The notes under the pieces are model-generated. The model was not told the DNA's origin. It saw nothing but the letters and a program-made list of their open reading frames with translations, and did not search any database. Below, in pieces: positions 1 through 13,538 of a stretch of DNA of 64,000 nt. Both the position numbers and the translations under genes were made by a program. The stretch covers positions 48,530,425 through 48,594,424 of the forward strand of contig NC_090020.1 of the NCBI RefSeq assembly GCF_036417845.1. Direction: 5' to 3'. Position 1 is the stretch's first letter. Each line of letters starts with the position of its first letter. This stretch comes from Apteryx mantelli. Taxonomy: Eukaryota > Chordata > Aves > Apterygiformes > Apterygidae.

Positions 1-486
1 AAAATACTTTAATTGCAACAAGTAGGTGGCTGAACGAAAAAATGGCATTAGAGTCAGCACATACCAACTCTGTACAGGGTGAAACACATTGGGTTAGAGA
101 TATTAAATCAAAAAGTACCAGTTTTGACACTTCCCCTTCTGTGATCTTCCATTACTTCTTAATACATACAACACACCTAAAAGATACGATTTTTGTCTAT
201 CAAACATCAAGAAAGAATACAGGAAGAGAAGTCACCCAGCCCATTTAATTATAAGAGGACTGTGACAAGCAAAGTTAACACATTTTTGATTAAGTATTTC
301 AATCTTTTTTATTTGTTAAGGAGAAAAAATAAAGTCCACATCATTCCCTCTACAGTATGCAAAAATGAATTCACATACAGATAGTATGAATATTTGGAAA
401 TTCCATCCTGTTTTGCTGAATGCTGATGGAATAATGTATTTGTAGAGCATATGTTTCTGGAAATAATTATTTCCAATCTGCAATAA

Positions 487-509
487 ATATATATATATAT
501 ATATATATA
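487..509. repeat. (AT)n microsatellite
   Basis: Uninterrupted alternating AT of 23 bp. Confidence 0.95.
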
Positions 510-918
510 AAAATATTCAGCTGAAAGGAAAGAATCAGGTTAAAGTTGAACTATCTAGAGTATCCACAAAGGCGCCACATTTCAGTTTCCAGAGTGGGAG
601 CGGTCAGCCCACAGACCTTGAGCTGTTTGCAGCTTGCAGGCCCTTCCCACACAAGCTGGTGATCCTGCTGCAGGCACTGCCAGCCCCAGATTACAAACAC
701 AGTGGTAGGGAGCTGACCCCCCCCAGTTTACTCCCAGAGTCACTCACCCTTCTCTCAATCTGCTAGATGCTTATTCTTAACCAGAGAGAACTTTGTATTC
801 AGCTGAAGGGGTTTAAGAAAACACAGAAACACACTTAGCCTCATTATGCTCTTGAAGGTACCCTAGAACAGTCACATTAAGTTTTATAGATGAATACCAT
901 GTTTGTAGAGACAGGAAA

Positions 919-939
919 GGGGCGGGGGGGGGGAGGGGG
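919..939. repeat. G-rich run with quadruplex potential
   Basis: Runs of 4, 10 and 5 G separated by single C and A bases. The 10-G run can supply two tracts, so a four-tract quadruplex is possible. Confidence 0.8.
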
Positions 940-3900
940 AGAATCACAGCAGGACTAGAGAGAAAGCTCATGAAAGATGCCTACAAATTGGACACATTTT
1001 CACCAAATCCTGATCTTCCTTAGAAGGGATGCTAAGCTATTCTAAGCCACAGAAAAAGCAAATGGAGAAAATATTGAATTGTTGCATCATATGAGGTAAC
1101 TTTGGGATTGAACAAAAACAAAGTTTAACTTTTTTATTTCAAAATTAAACATAAGAAAATGAAATTACATATACAGTAACGTGTATGGATATGGAGATAT
1201 ATATATATATTCCCAAGTGAGTAGTAAGAAGTCAAAGACAGACCGAATTAATAAAGACAGTGCAATAACTTCAGGAAGTGATGCAAAACAACAGTCTCCA
1301 CACAACAACCAATTAAAATGATAACTACACAATAGCTGGCATTTTTCTTTTGACTAGGTGAAGTATTTAGCTCTTAAGCAATGCAGTATACTGGAAAATA
1401 CAATATCAGTTATACCATACCATGATTTATACAGAACAAGGAGATACTGAATGTTTTGCAAAAGAAGATTAAGTCAATTTCTAATAATATGCTCCTACTG
1501 CTAGAACCAGAACTAGTTAACTAGTTATTTGTTAATCCTTCTTATTAATTCAACTTCAGAAAACAAAAATGATCCGGGAAACATTCTTTGAAAAATGAAG
1601 AGGATCACAAAAGAATTACTGAGGAACTACAATTGGCAATCGCAGTGACAGGCTCATCCTGCAGATGTGACAGCCAGCAGACCAGATCAGCATGACTGAG
1701 CATACAATTTACACAGAAAGGAGACGGATGGAATTTCAAGAGTAGGTTCGGGCTAATGAATTTTGTATGAGTAGTCTTAGCAAGTAGGAAAAGTAGAAGA
1801 AAATGGTGGGAAAGAAGGCTATTTAACTTTCAACATCTCTTCACCAAACAACATTAGATGAACGTATTTAACAGACGGTAACTTTTCTGAAAGATATAAA
1901 GTTCTTTAAATAACCAGTGCAATTTCTTTGCTGTACGAAATCATAGATGAACATTTCCCCCCATTCTGTTAGTAAGCTGACGCTCTTAGCCAACATGAAG
2001 ATAGCTGTTTGCTATTACTCAAAGATTAAACTTTAAGACATGTAAAAAAGTTGGTGCATAGTATAAAACAAATCCTTTGCTTCTTTAGCAAGTAACAATT
2101 CAAAACAGTACATTAAAAGAAGTTTTTCATTATTATTGCATTTTATTTATTTCTCTGCATCTTTTATTTTCATCTCCTCATCAAGTGAAAATTTAGTTTT
2201 CTCTCCAGTTTCAGGCTATTTCACTTGAAAGAAAACTAACTTGATTTGTCAGAATAATTCAATTAGCTTTATAGAATAATGAAGACAGAAGTATAAAGGT
2301 AGAATTTTTGAATGTTTTACAGATTTCACTGAATAAATACTACTTTTTGTCTTTAAAAGCAAAATACTAATGGCAAAACAGCTCTCCACCTTTTTTCTGT
2401 CAGACAAGAAATGAATGTTTGGTAGTATGTTATGTTGCCATGCCTGAAAAATACAGCTCTGCAGATATTATTTTGAAACTATCAACCTAAACAAAAACTG
2501 TATTATACACAGCCTTTGTTTAGGAACAGCTATTCAGAGAAAGACACCAGTTAAAAATAAGACCTACTCTCAAAGCTATTAGGGAAAATATCATGTTTAA
2601 TCAATGTAATTTACTTTGCAGGGTTTTTAAACAGAAGCACTTGAAATAACTATTTCATTGTCTTGATGTGATGTACTCTGCAGCAGGTATTCAGTTGTTT
2701 GTTGGAAAGGTGTGTCTCATTCACTTACACCACCCGCATTTCAAAAGGTCACTTCCTTAAGCTTACCAGCTATGTATATAAGGACCTTTAAAGTTTTGTT
2801 CTCTGCCACCTCTTCAAATGTCCCTTCCCCTAACTTAAATAAACACTTGTTTTTAGGTAGCATTTAAGTGTAAGGCAAGTATGGGAGAAACATTAATTGA
2901 AGCCCAACAGCACGCTCAAGTACAGTAAATGAGATTTAAACGCGTGAACAGAAAACTTTGACTAGGAATACTCCATTCATCTGACTTTACCACAATAATG
3001 TTTGAATCTGATTATGCAAGCCTGGTGGCCAAGCAGGCAGCATATGGCTGGTCAAAGAAGAGATTATAAAGAAAGCCATGCTACAACGCCAGTACCGTTA
3101 TGCAAGAATTTAATTTCAGTGATCACAGGGCTATTGCCTCACTTCTTTCCTCCATTTCAGAGCTACTGAAAGAACCACCTTTCTCCATCCTCATTATCTC
3201 CATAAACACTCTTCCTCAAGGAAGAAAAAGAAAGCACACCACATAAGACAGCATATGTCTCAAAATACACCAAGAGCAGCAGCAGAGATTTGGGTGGTGG
3301 GAAGAGAAGATTTCAAAAAGGGAGATGACATGGGAAAAGGAATAGGGAAAATGAATGTTGCACATCTGCACTCACTATGGCAAAACAAAGACTCAGTCTC
3401 CCGGTACTCATTACACCTCCTTCTGGTCACGTTCCAAGAAATCCGACTGCATTCAGAACAAACAATGTCAGAAGTCAGCCAACTACTGCTAGAAGTAGCA
3501 AGTCGTTGTCCCCATCACAGACCCTCTCCATCACTCCCAAAATCTGCATAACTGCAGTCTTCTGCCATTAATTCATTTCCACACACAACTGTGCAAGCAT
3601 GTATGTACAGTGCTGTACAACCCCACCCTAGACAGACACACTAACAAGCAAAGACATGTTCATAGAAAATACCTACTAATGCACATTCTTGCTATTATCT
3701 GCGCAATAGGCACACATGCACTCATGTTAGCTAAAATCCTCCGTAAAATAGCATATAAGTAATAACTACATAGAAAGGTTTAAGATCTGATATCTGTTCA
3801 ACATTTGAAACAGCAGTACCTTAACTGTCTGGAGACACCCCCTGCCCAACATCTTAATACACAGAGAGAGAACAGGCAAAACAACCCAGCCAAGAAACCA

Positions 3901-4519
3901 AAGCCATTTGGCAAGCTTCATATTCTACAAAGTAACCCTCTAACCTACGTTAGGGCACACAAATGCAGTCCATGAGTATCATGGATGATATAACTGCCAC
4001 ATTTAAACACAGCTTTGAGTCTCCATTCACCTTTCACTAAACAAGTTTTAATTACAGTGAAATATGAAGTTGCCCATAGGAAGCTGGGCAGTAGTCCACT
4101 GTAACAGTACGACTGAATAGGCAAAAGGCTGTACTCGGGTTTAGGACTTGTATAAGAGTATTAGGAATGGTATGAGGGGGACTGCTGTGGGTTATAAATT
4201 GCAACTGGAAAGAATTATAAATGGTTATAAAAAGATACAGGTGCTAACATGTGCGGACTCTGCCTTTTCCACCAGTGTAGACTGATAATAACAGCTGGCA
4301 CAAAAAAGGCACTTGACCAACCTAACTACAAGCTGAAGGCTTTACCTGAAAACTCCCCAGGTTTCCACATGAAGATTATCAGAATTAATATCTTATTTTC
4401 ATCCCAGATCTGCCAGAACAGCTCCACTGCCTAGTTACTATTCCCACTGCATTTTCAAGCACTGATAGGAGTAAAAGAAAACGCGGGTCTGAGAAGGCAG
4501 GACAAAGCAGGCCTGCAGG

Positions 4520-5510
4520 CGGCTCCTACCGTGGCAGGAGCGCTGTTCAGAGCGGCTCCCCCGCCCGGCTGCCCGCTCCGCTCCGCACCGGGCAGGGCGG
4601 GACGTGCCCCGCCTCAGGGAAGGCGAAGGCGAGAAGGCGGGCCGGGCTCTGCCGGCGGGCACGGCGCTGCCGCGGCTCAGCAGCACGGCGGCGGCGCACC
4701 GCGCAGCGGCCGGCGGAGCCCGGCGTCCCTCTGCGGAGCAGGGCCCCGTTACACAACGGCGGCGGCATTAGCAGCCGGCGCGCCCGGGCGGGAGCGCGGC
4801 GCGGGCCGCCGCCTCCCGCCGCCCGGCGGCCCGGCGCGATGACGTGACAGAAAGCCCGGCACCGCCGCCACCGCCGCGCCGCGCCCGCACGGCCGCCGGG
4901 ACGCGGCGACACGCGCGCGGCCCGTGCCGCGTGCGGGTGACATCACCGCCCGCCCCGGCGCCACCCCGCACGGCCCCCGCGCCGCGGGCCACCCCCCCGC
5001 TGCGGGGCCCCCCCGCCCCCTCCCCGGTGCCCCACAGGCTCCGGGCGGGGGCCCTGCGGTGCCCCGCGGGCGGGCGGGCTCCCCCCAACACGGGCAGGGC
5101 CCGCTGCGGCGGCGGAGCCCAGCCCGAGCCGCGGCCGCGCCGCGCCGCGCCGCTCCGCCGGCCGGTGCCACCCCCTCCTCCTACCTGCGGTCCAGGGCGG
5201 CGGGGCCCGGCCCGGCACACGGCGGCGGCGGCGAGGGACGCGGCCGAGCGCGGAAGGGGCAGCGAGGCGCCGAGTGCGGCGGCTCCGCCCCGCCGGCCGG
5301 GCCGAGGGCGGGGCCGCGGCGCGCCAGCTAGCGGCCGCGGCGGGCGGCGCGCGCTCAGCCGCTGCCCCCGGCTCCGCGCGCCGCAACGGCTCCCAACGGC
5401 TCGCCCGGCCGCCGCCGCCGCCGCCGCCGCCGCCGCCTCGCCTCGCCGCGGCCCTTCCCCGCCGCTGGGGCGGCTACGCAGCCTCGCGGGGCCCAAACTC
5501 GGGCAACAGT
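4520..5510. promoter_or_regulatory. CpG island, probable promoter and first exon of the next gene (MACIR/C5orf30 by synteny)
   Basis: About 1 kb of extreme GC content with dense CpG and a (GCC)9 run at 5411-5437. The best donors are on the minus strand: GCAG|GTAGGAGG after 5185 and CACG|GTAGGAG after 4530. This suggests a gene transcribed leftward out of the window. In vertebrates MACIR follows PPIP5K2 in the same orientation, so it is the leading candidate. No MACIR coding sequence is present. Confidence 0.75.
5411..5437. repeat. (GCC)9 trinucleotide repeat in the left CpG island
   Basis: Nine perfect units. On the minus strand this is (GGC)9, close to the inferred transcription start and possibly in a 5' UTR. 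Confidence 0.9.
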
Positions 5511-8500
5511 CAGGGACACTGAGTAGATACGAACTTTTAGTGATGGTTTTACCGCTGCTCTGCTAGATCATTTCTCTATTTTATTGGATACTCCGGGGAC
5601 TTAGCAAAGATACTGTTACTGCAACTAACCTTGCAAACAATTGCCTAATTTTCCTTAAGCAAAAAAGAAAAAGGGATGGGGAAGGGAAGGTGTAGCAAGG
5701 TAGCCCGGTCTTTCTCTCCAGATACTGGTTTGTTGGCAGCTGAACCACACAGGGACGTGCGGCCACACTGTCTGTTGCTCACACTTTGACCCTGTGCCCC
5801 TGCTGAGAAATGCCAGGCTATTCCCACCCAGCCCGCTTTCCTCTTTGCATCGCAACATTAGGCTAGTATTTGAGACACTAACAAAAACAGCGCCAGTAAA
5901 TTGTTTTAAAATGGCTTCTCTGACCACAGGTGTTCAAAACAGGTGCTCTGAAACAAAACGCCACGATTTTAAAAAAGGACAGTGATACAGCTCACTGGAT
6001 ACAGCATTAAAATAAAGAAGCAGTCTAGATACAGTGGGTGTACAGCCAGTTGAAATAATGTTAGAAAATCTATTTTTAAGTATTTTCCCTAATATTTGGA
6101 ATACTTACAAATGTGAAAATGGAACAATCTGGAGTGAGCTTTGACTACAGTGGAGGATGGTGTTAAATCAGTAAATTAAATATGGAAAGTGGGGAATATA
6201 TCTGATTAAGCAGCAACAGTACAAGAAAAGGAACTGGGTGCATATTTTAGTGTCATTACAATGCTCTATGTTGCTCACAGCACACAAATACAGTTTGAAC
6301 TCTGCAATATTGCTATTAGCTTGAGTCAGAAAATTCCTGCAGTAGAGGGGGCTAAAAATCCTTTGAGTCGGTGTAACACACCTTCCCCTCACAAATATTC
6401 ATGCAAACATATATTTTGCCCATAGAACGTGACTACCTGGAAGGAGTATTTTTGTGGTTATGTGGTGATATGATTCTGCCATCGAGTAAATGCTAACCCT
6501 GGGCCCCTTGATGTCGACCATGCTGTGAGGCATGAGGTGAACCTCCATCTAGTGGCCGAGGTTGATAGGAGGGGAAAGCAGTGGCCAAAGACTTCAGGAG
6601 AGGACAGATATCTGGGGTTGGTCATAATGTTTTATCTAAGTAGCCATTTAAAATAAGACATGATTTATAGATCTGCCTCCCCCCCCCCCCCCATGTGTCA
6701 GGTGTTTTAACATTTAATATTTACTAACAGTTAATGTACTAACAGAATTAATGTGGTGCAAAATTGTCTTTGAAATTTCTAGGTACTAAACAAAGGTAGA
6801 TCTTGAAGACTTCTCCCAGTGATTATGTCTGAACTCCACAACAAATATTTGAAAGTAAAAAACCCCTCAAAGTTCAAACTTCTGCATTTTCCATGCAACA
6901 ACTGAGGCCATTAATCTTTACCAAGATTATGGCTACTGTATTTCACTACTTTTGCAGTGCTCTTAAAATTATCCAAGATTTTACATGCCGAACAAAGATA
7001 CGCTGAGGTACCAGGACTTTATTTTTCCCACTTAAAAATGGGTTAAAAGTTTTGCGTGCTTCTTCAATGCAGAGAAAGACACATACCATTACAGGTTAGC
7101 AGCTACTTTAGATTTTCCCTGCACCATCACCCTAACCAAAATATCAAGTACCTCAGTCTTATGATGGCTTTGTCCACTATTGTTCCTGCATCAGTAACAG
7201 TCAATTCCACTGCCAATATAATTCAGTTTAAATCATTTTTCACAACTATTAAAGACAAAACGCAAAAAGAAAGGGTTCCAATTCTTTTTCATTATCTGCA
7301 ACTTTTTTTTTTTTTTTAATTATCCTTGGAGAGCTTTTTTCAAAAGATTTTTCTTCCTTGCTTTTGTATATTCCAGGCTTGTATATTGGAAACTGTAAAG
7401 ATGATTTGAGCATTAATGAAGTTACTAAATCATGAGGGCTGAAAGCTGAACCACTGAAAGAATACACACTCAGTGTATTTAATTTTGTTTTTTTTCCATG
7501 GATTTAATTCCAAAGCCTAATAGGACAAACAATATCTTTCATTAAATATTCGATATCTTTTCTCTTATTAGAGATGGTAGCCATTATCCTGAAACCCTGA
7601 TTTTGTTGGAAAACCATAAGGACATTCAAGATAAAATACAAAGTATTTGTTTTTAGGAAAAAAACATGAAAAAAAATTCTTGAAACATCTTCAACTCACA
7701 GAAGTACATAATATTAAAAATATACATATCAAATTTAAAAAGAGGCAAAATTAGTTTTAAAATTCTAAGGCAAGTTAAACAAAAACTGGTAATAGGAGAA
7801 CATATATGCCATACTTAAAACTGAGTAACAGATTCCTAAAATTGAAATCATCTGTGCAAAAGCTAACACTGCAATGGAATAAAAAAAGCATAAGGCTGGC
7901 AATGTAGCAACACTGAGAGGGCTATGGTTGAAACATAGTACTACAACTTTTACATTGAAAAAAAAATTTGAAACCTGGATGTTTTTATGTTAAAACAGTC
8001 AAAAGTAGCAGTATTACCTATTGCCATAAGATTTATCAACTTTTGCTATCCAAAACCAAAAGCTTAGTAATTTTTTAAACAGATCTTAAAAGGATATTTG
8101 GCCAAGTTAAAAGAAAGTATGGTGGCAATTTATTGAAAATCTAAACCAAATGTCTGAAGTATGCCATTTAATTAAATCCCATCTTTATCTTTTATGCAGC
8201 AGTAGTAAAATGAGTTTTAGAGAGTGTGAAAAATATTCCTTTATTTGCTTTTTGAGTCAAATTCACTTTCAGCATAATTAAGTTGACTTCAGGAGGAATT
8301 ATGGCTACTCATGAAAGGCTGAATTTGTTCCTTTGTATCCAATGGAGGAGGTAACAGCAGGAAAGAATGTGAAAAAAAGTAATGTTTTAGAGCTATGTGT
8401 ATTTTGCAGATGTTCAGTTAGTACCTACTCTGATTCATACTGTCTCAAAGAAATAATTACAACCAACCAACAAGGAAAGAGGGACTGTGCCCTACACTGT

Positions 8501-11500
8501 AAGATTTAATAATTACTGAGAAAGGGAAGTGGAATATCACTTTTGGTTTGATTTTCCCTTGTGCAGGCTCAGTAGTTTGTAACTCTCCATTTACTGTGCA
8601 AGTCCTCTTTAAAAATGACCACAGACTCTTAGTTCAAATTCATAAATAATTTCAAATATTTCCCAGACTACTGTCCTTCAAGATCATTTAGGGAGGCTTT
8701 TGAAGCAATATTTTAAGTCCAAAAATATTCCAGCTTAACCCTCCCCTCACCAAAGAGAAATAAGAAATTTTCAAGAATATGAAGGCAAAGACAGAAGGTC
8801 CAAGTGGGCTTATAGCAAGTTAAAAAAAAAAAAAAAAATCTAAGAGGAATTTTAGTGTTTATATTAGTATAGTATAGTAATAAATTTATGAAAGAAACAG
8901 TTATCTCCCATTCTGGAGAGAAATATATTACAACAGGAGATGATTTAATGAGACACATGCACCCAGACCATATAGGCTTTGCTGGAAGCAAAGAGCTTGC
9001 TATACTATTAGGATGATCCTTGATCTGGTACAAAATGCACATCACCCAATTATCTTATTTTCCCTTGTCGTTGATTTTTGTCCCTTTTACTGAAGGGAAT
9101 GGGAATATGTAGGTGTGATGCTTCAAAAAATGGCTTTGGTGATCTTTGTTTTAGTCAGAGAGATCAGATTATATAGATCAAATGCTAGAAGATAAAATGG
9201 GTGGATAAAATACATTCAGACCAAAAATAATCTAAAATATCTCCCTTTCAGGCTAATCTTACAAAAAATATGAGAATTTTTTTTCCCTTTATTTCTCCTC
9301 ATTTACCAAAAGAAGGAGTTTCTCACTAGAAACTGTCAAATACATAGTCCTATATAGATCAGAGCAAGCATCATTAAATTAGGCTCTTTTTAAAAGAAAA
9401 TATATCAGTAAACTTATGATAATGTTCCAATAAAATAAAAGTTCCTCCTTTCCAACATCTTTGCAATAGATAGATAAATATACAGCAATGTCAATGTAGT
9501 TCAGGGAAAGACAACGACATGATTTTAAGTCAAGTTCAGTGTTATTTGAAAAAGTTGATGCTTGCCATCCCTCAGCCATTACCAGCAGATCATATGAAAA
9601 TCTGTAATTCTTAAAAGTCTGGACTAGAAGAAATCTATTTCTACTGTCACATTCATACATTATATGGTATGGTGAAAAAAATATGCATCCATTCTTCTAT
9701 TCTCTCTTGAAGCATGTATATATTAGAATGTTTTTGTGTGAATGCAAAAACCTTCAGCTTCTTGTAGGGTTTTGAGATTGCAATAGGATGTCCGCTTAGA
9801 CCTACTCTCAGACTATTTCTTCCCCATAAGATTTTCTGCCTCTTTTACAACATGGATTTTGTCTATATTTAGCATACCCTCTTCATCGACGGGCCACATT
9901 TGATGCCACTAACACACATGCATATCTATCTATCCAAGACTTTTCTAGTGTGAACTGCAAATAGAATTCATCTCTGAAGTACAGATGATCTGCAGGGCTC
10001 TCACACAATATCATCCAACTCAATCACTGAAGAAAGAACAGATCACAGAGGTAAAACTGCATGTCACTGAAGCCTGAGCCCGACTTCCAGCTAGCTGTTT
10101 TGCCAGGAACTTTAGAGTTCAAATACTGGATTTCTGCCATCCCTAAAGGAACTGTATTCAATTAGACAGCAGCACTGTTACATTTAAAATGATGAGTTAA
10201 ATTGCTGAGAGGTACTACACTGCACTGTGATCTAGAATTAGAGTATTTCTGTATTTACAGATACAAGTTTAAAATGTTTTTTTCTTAGGCACCTGTTTTC
10301 CAAAGTAAAATGCCTGGGACTGCTTTGTTATTACACCAGTTTTTGTATTTCTGAGCAGAAGTTGGTTGTTTTGAAGAACTTCGTGGGGATAAGCAAACGG
10401 AGACAAGAAATTAGTATTCAAAAATATTCACTGAAATACATCCTCTCCATGAAATCAAGCGAAATTAAAGCCACTATTAAAAAAGAAAAAGAACAGAAAC
10501 AGATAAATAACTGGATTTGAAAGTAGCCTTCCTTTCTTCCACCACCTAATTATCAATTCTTTCAGAACTGACTTTTTGGAAGAGCCTTTGCCATTTTTTC
10601 TTTAGCAACTTGCAAGCCTATCAACAATATAGTTGATGTTAATTATGAAGAAAAACTATACAGGGAATGGGATGTTTCAAACTACAAGTGAAACCTTAAA
10701 CTTTCATCTCTCCTAGATGAGAAAACACAGTGCTAAATCCCTACATTCTGCCATGTGCATATTCTACTGCATCAAAATGGCTCTCAGTCTTCGCTATGTC
10801 TCAAATCTTCTGCCATCTTCCTTTAACCTCTGCTGGTCTTGATACTATTGATCAGTCCTGTATGGATTTTTTGTACACATCTCTAGATGGGCCCTCTTCC
10901 CCTCTCCCTATGCTACTTTATATGGTTTCCCACTAAACTGAAGTACAAATGCACCTCCACTTTCCCTTAACAAATTTCACCTATTAGCGTAATTATATAG
11001 AGAACTCAAATTTATGTCTTTATTATAATTTAAGAACATGAAACAGATAATACAAGACTTTTAAATTTGTATATGATTAAACAAACATTTTTGGATTTTG
11101 CTCCAGGAGATCTCTGGTAAAGATGCTTCATTTTTGAAGGAAATACTAAATGTTTACTTAAATTACATATCAGGGTGGTAGTATTTCAGGAATTACAGCC
11201 ATATTCAAGCATTGACTTGCTGTGAACTTAACCTTTGAGACCTCTAACTGTCAAACCTGGTTGGCACAGGGCGTACAGTTCAAAGTTTAAAGGGAGAGAG
11301 AGAGTCCAATTGCCTAAATCAACTGGACTAAAACAGGTTCTGAAGTTCAGAATGCTCAGCCAAGCAGTCGGATACAGCCCTCATTCTTCCTTATTGCCAG
11401 AGGAGTAAGAGGAAAAAGAGAAGTGCTCACAGTTGTTACATACTTAGTGTTACCATGCAAGACCTTTAGAAAGCACTGCAGAATGACTGTTCTGTCTACC

Positions 11501-12879
11501 TTTTTGAGGACTGATTTCAACAATAGAGAATGATAAACCCTAATTTCTTACAAGCTACTTCACCCACCCCCAAGAGAAATTATGGCTTATTTATTAATGG
11601 CTTATTCTTCTTCACTGAGACTACTCAATGTACTTCAAATATATTCGTAAAAGAGAAAGAAAAAAGGATATAAGTTGCCAGTGACCTTGTTTTTTATTTA
11701 GGAGCACATAAAAAAGTTATGCCACAGCTTTGGTTGACTGGAATGATATGCATACTTAAGTTTTAACAGTTTTTTTTTTTTTAATGGTAAACATAACATG
11801 TACATTCAGTTGTGTGCAGGACAAACACTGTCAATAACACATTTACACTACAGAAAATGAAATGTTTTAAGTACAGAGCTGTGAAACCCTTCATATTTTT
11901 GGTATTTAACCGGTATTTTATAGAATTTGTTTGTTGAAGCCATTTCATGTATAGTCAGTTTAAACACTCAGACTCTGTGGCAGGGTGAATGTAATTATAG
12001 TTGCACTGACTCTGAAGAGCAGCAAAAGCCTTACTTGCTTAAAAATACTACCTTGAAGCTGTGTCTTCTGCAACTTAAATGTGAAAGGAATTATCTAACT
12101 TGTAGTTATGAAGTCAGTTATTAATAATCAGCCACTTGAACTTACAAAAGTGGACAATATTTTGCATACATTTGGGATAATTATAAACATTCAAAAATTT
12201 GTCATGCCACAGATAATCACAAGAACTGCTGAAACAGGATGATTACTCTACATAACCCAATCACTCAAAGCACCACTGACTTACTAAAGCTTCTCACAGC
12301 TCTTGTAAGATCTTTAATGACTTTTAATGAGAGCTGTTGGCAACCTCCTGAATTAGGAGAGAGGTATGAAAATCCCAATGGGGCCATCCGGAAGCCTGAG
12401 TATTCCATTACATGTTGTAACATTAAGCATTGAGTTCTGGTAGGACCGCAGTCTCTCTCTGCTCTGAAGGGCTGGTAATAAAGCACAGATGGGATATTTA
12501 CAGTTTTCAGGATAAACTTACTAGCAGACCAGCTGTAACCATTTCTCTTTTTATAAACCCTGCTTTTTAATGTCACCTTTTTGTACAAACATATGGTGAA
12601 GTAAATAAAGCTGTCTTTTTAGTAAACAAAAGAAGTTTTTTGATAAAAACATATAAAAGACAATTTTATCTGCTGGATGATATACAGGTACCCACATATA
12701 AGCACGAATACTAAACAACAAAAGAGAAGGTATATTAGAATGTTATAGGTCTGATGTAAACACAGAATAAAAGTAAGGAGACTCAAAAGTGAAAATACAT
12801 TAACTCACTCCATTATGCCCAATTATTGCAGCATATATGATACAAAATCATTCCAATGCAGAAAACACCTGCTTACCTT
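5511..12879. other. Intergenic stretch between the CpG island and the PPIP5K2 3' end
   Basis: AT-rich, no recognisable exon. It contains a poly-C run (6679-6692), poly-T (about 7303-7318) and poly-A (about 8822-8838), plus a GC-richer patch at about 6475-6640. Several minus-strand AATAAA hexamers leave open that part of it is PPIP5K2 3' UTR. Confidence 0.5.
6679..6692. repeat. Poly-C tract
   Basis: Fourteen consecutive C. On the minus strand this is a G14 run. Confidence 0.95.
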
Positions 12880-13446
12880 CAGAAACAGGCAAAGTGATTT
12901 ATTTGGAAGTGTGGTTAAATTTAAAAAAAAGAAAAAAAAAAAGAAAAGAGAAAGCTCCTAGCAAAGGCATGTGTTACCTTTCAGCCCACAAAAGAAACTC
13001 ACAGGCAAATTATGAACTCCTGAAAATAGAAGTTCATAATGACAACAGATAATGCTTCATTACAGTGGCATGAACAATGCCACTATAACATACCACTGGT
13101 TTTTTTGGTTTTTTTTCTTTCTTTTCTGTACAGGTTTACAGTAAATATTTGAAGACACCAAAAAATTTCTTGTGCAGTTTTTTTGTTAAAGGTGTGCAGT
13201 TTATCAAGCTGATAAATAAATAGTTCCTTAAATGTTTTAAAAAATGGGAAGAGATCTTTGACCTAGATATGTAGAGTGCACACTAGTTGTCTTTAGTCCA
13301 TATGGGTTTAAGTGCACTATGAAATGCAGATGTGAATGGCTTTTGAAAGCTCAATCATCATTTAGTTTGCTTCTCTACAACCAAATGCACACTAAAGAAT
13401 CGTTTAAGAAGTTGCTTCCAATTTCTCTGGTCAACTTCATTTCTTC
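12880..13446 (-). other. PPIP5K2: PPIP5K2 3' UTR (minimum extent)
   Basis: The region follows the stop codon without coding potential. The first AATAAA on the minus strand lies at 12903-12898, and GT-rich sequence follows it. Further AATAAA hexamers on this strand near 11590-11595, 11695-11700 and 11018 leave room for longer 3' UTR forms. Confidence 0.5.
12898..12903 (-). terminator. Candidate PPIP5K2 polyadenylation signal (AATAAA)
   Basis: This is a canonical hexamer about 545 nt after the stop, followed on the minus strand by a GT-rich stretch (GCAGGTGTTTTCTG). Position and context fit a cleavage signal, but no transcript evidence is available. Confidence 0.45.
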
Positions 13447-13538
13447 TCAGAAAGTTTCATCACTAACTTTTACATCTAGTGAGGTCTCTTCAAGAGATAG
13501 CTTAACATTAGATACACAACCAGAAGATCCACTGGTAG
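13447..13538 (-). CDS. PPIP5K2: PPIP5K2 terminal coding exon 31 (aa 1209-1238, stop)
   Basis: Acceptor tttgcag|CTACCA. The exon continues exon 30 in phase and encodes [17 protein letters not shown], then [12 protein letters not shown] and TGA (13449-13447). This tail differs from the Lys-rich C-terminus I remember for the main human isoform, so it may be an alternative last exon. Phase agreement and the acidic peptide favour a real exon. Confidence 0.8.

Larger units (their letters stand above)
1..4519. other. Unassigned AT-rich DNA, probable first intron of the leftward gene
   Basis: No conserved coding exon is recognisable on either strand. The stretch contains an AT microsatellite (487-509), a G-rich run (919-939) and short AT repeats near 1200. 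The open frames are short and have no codon bias. Confidence 0.5.

Noticed and set aside
4531..5566. Long open frames of 120-242 codons on both strands
   Set aside because: They lie in the CpG island, where stop codons are rare by composition. They overlap in several frames and give low-complexity Ala/Arg/Pro/Gly peptides with no family resemblance.
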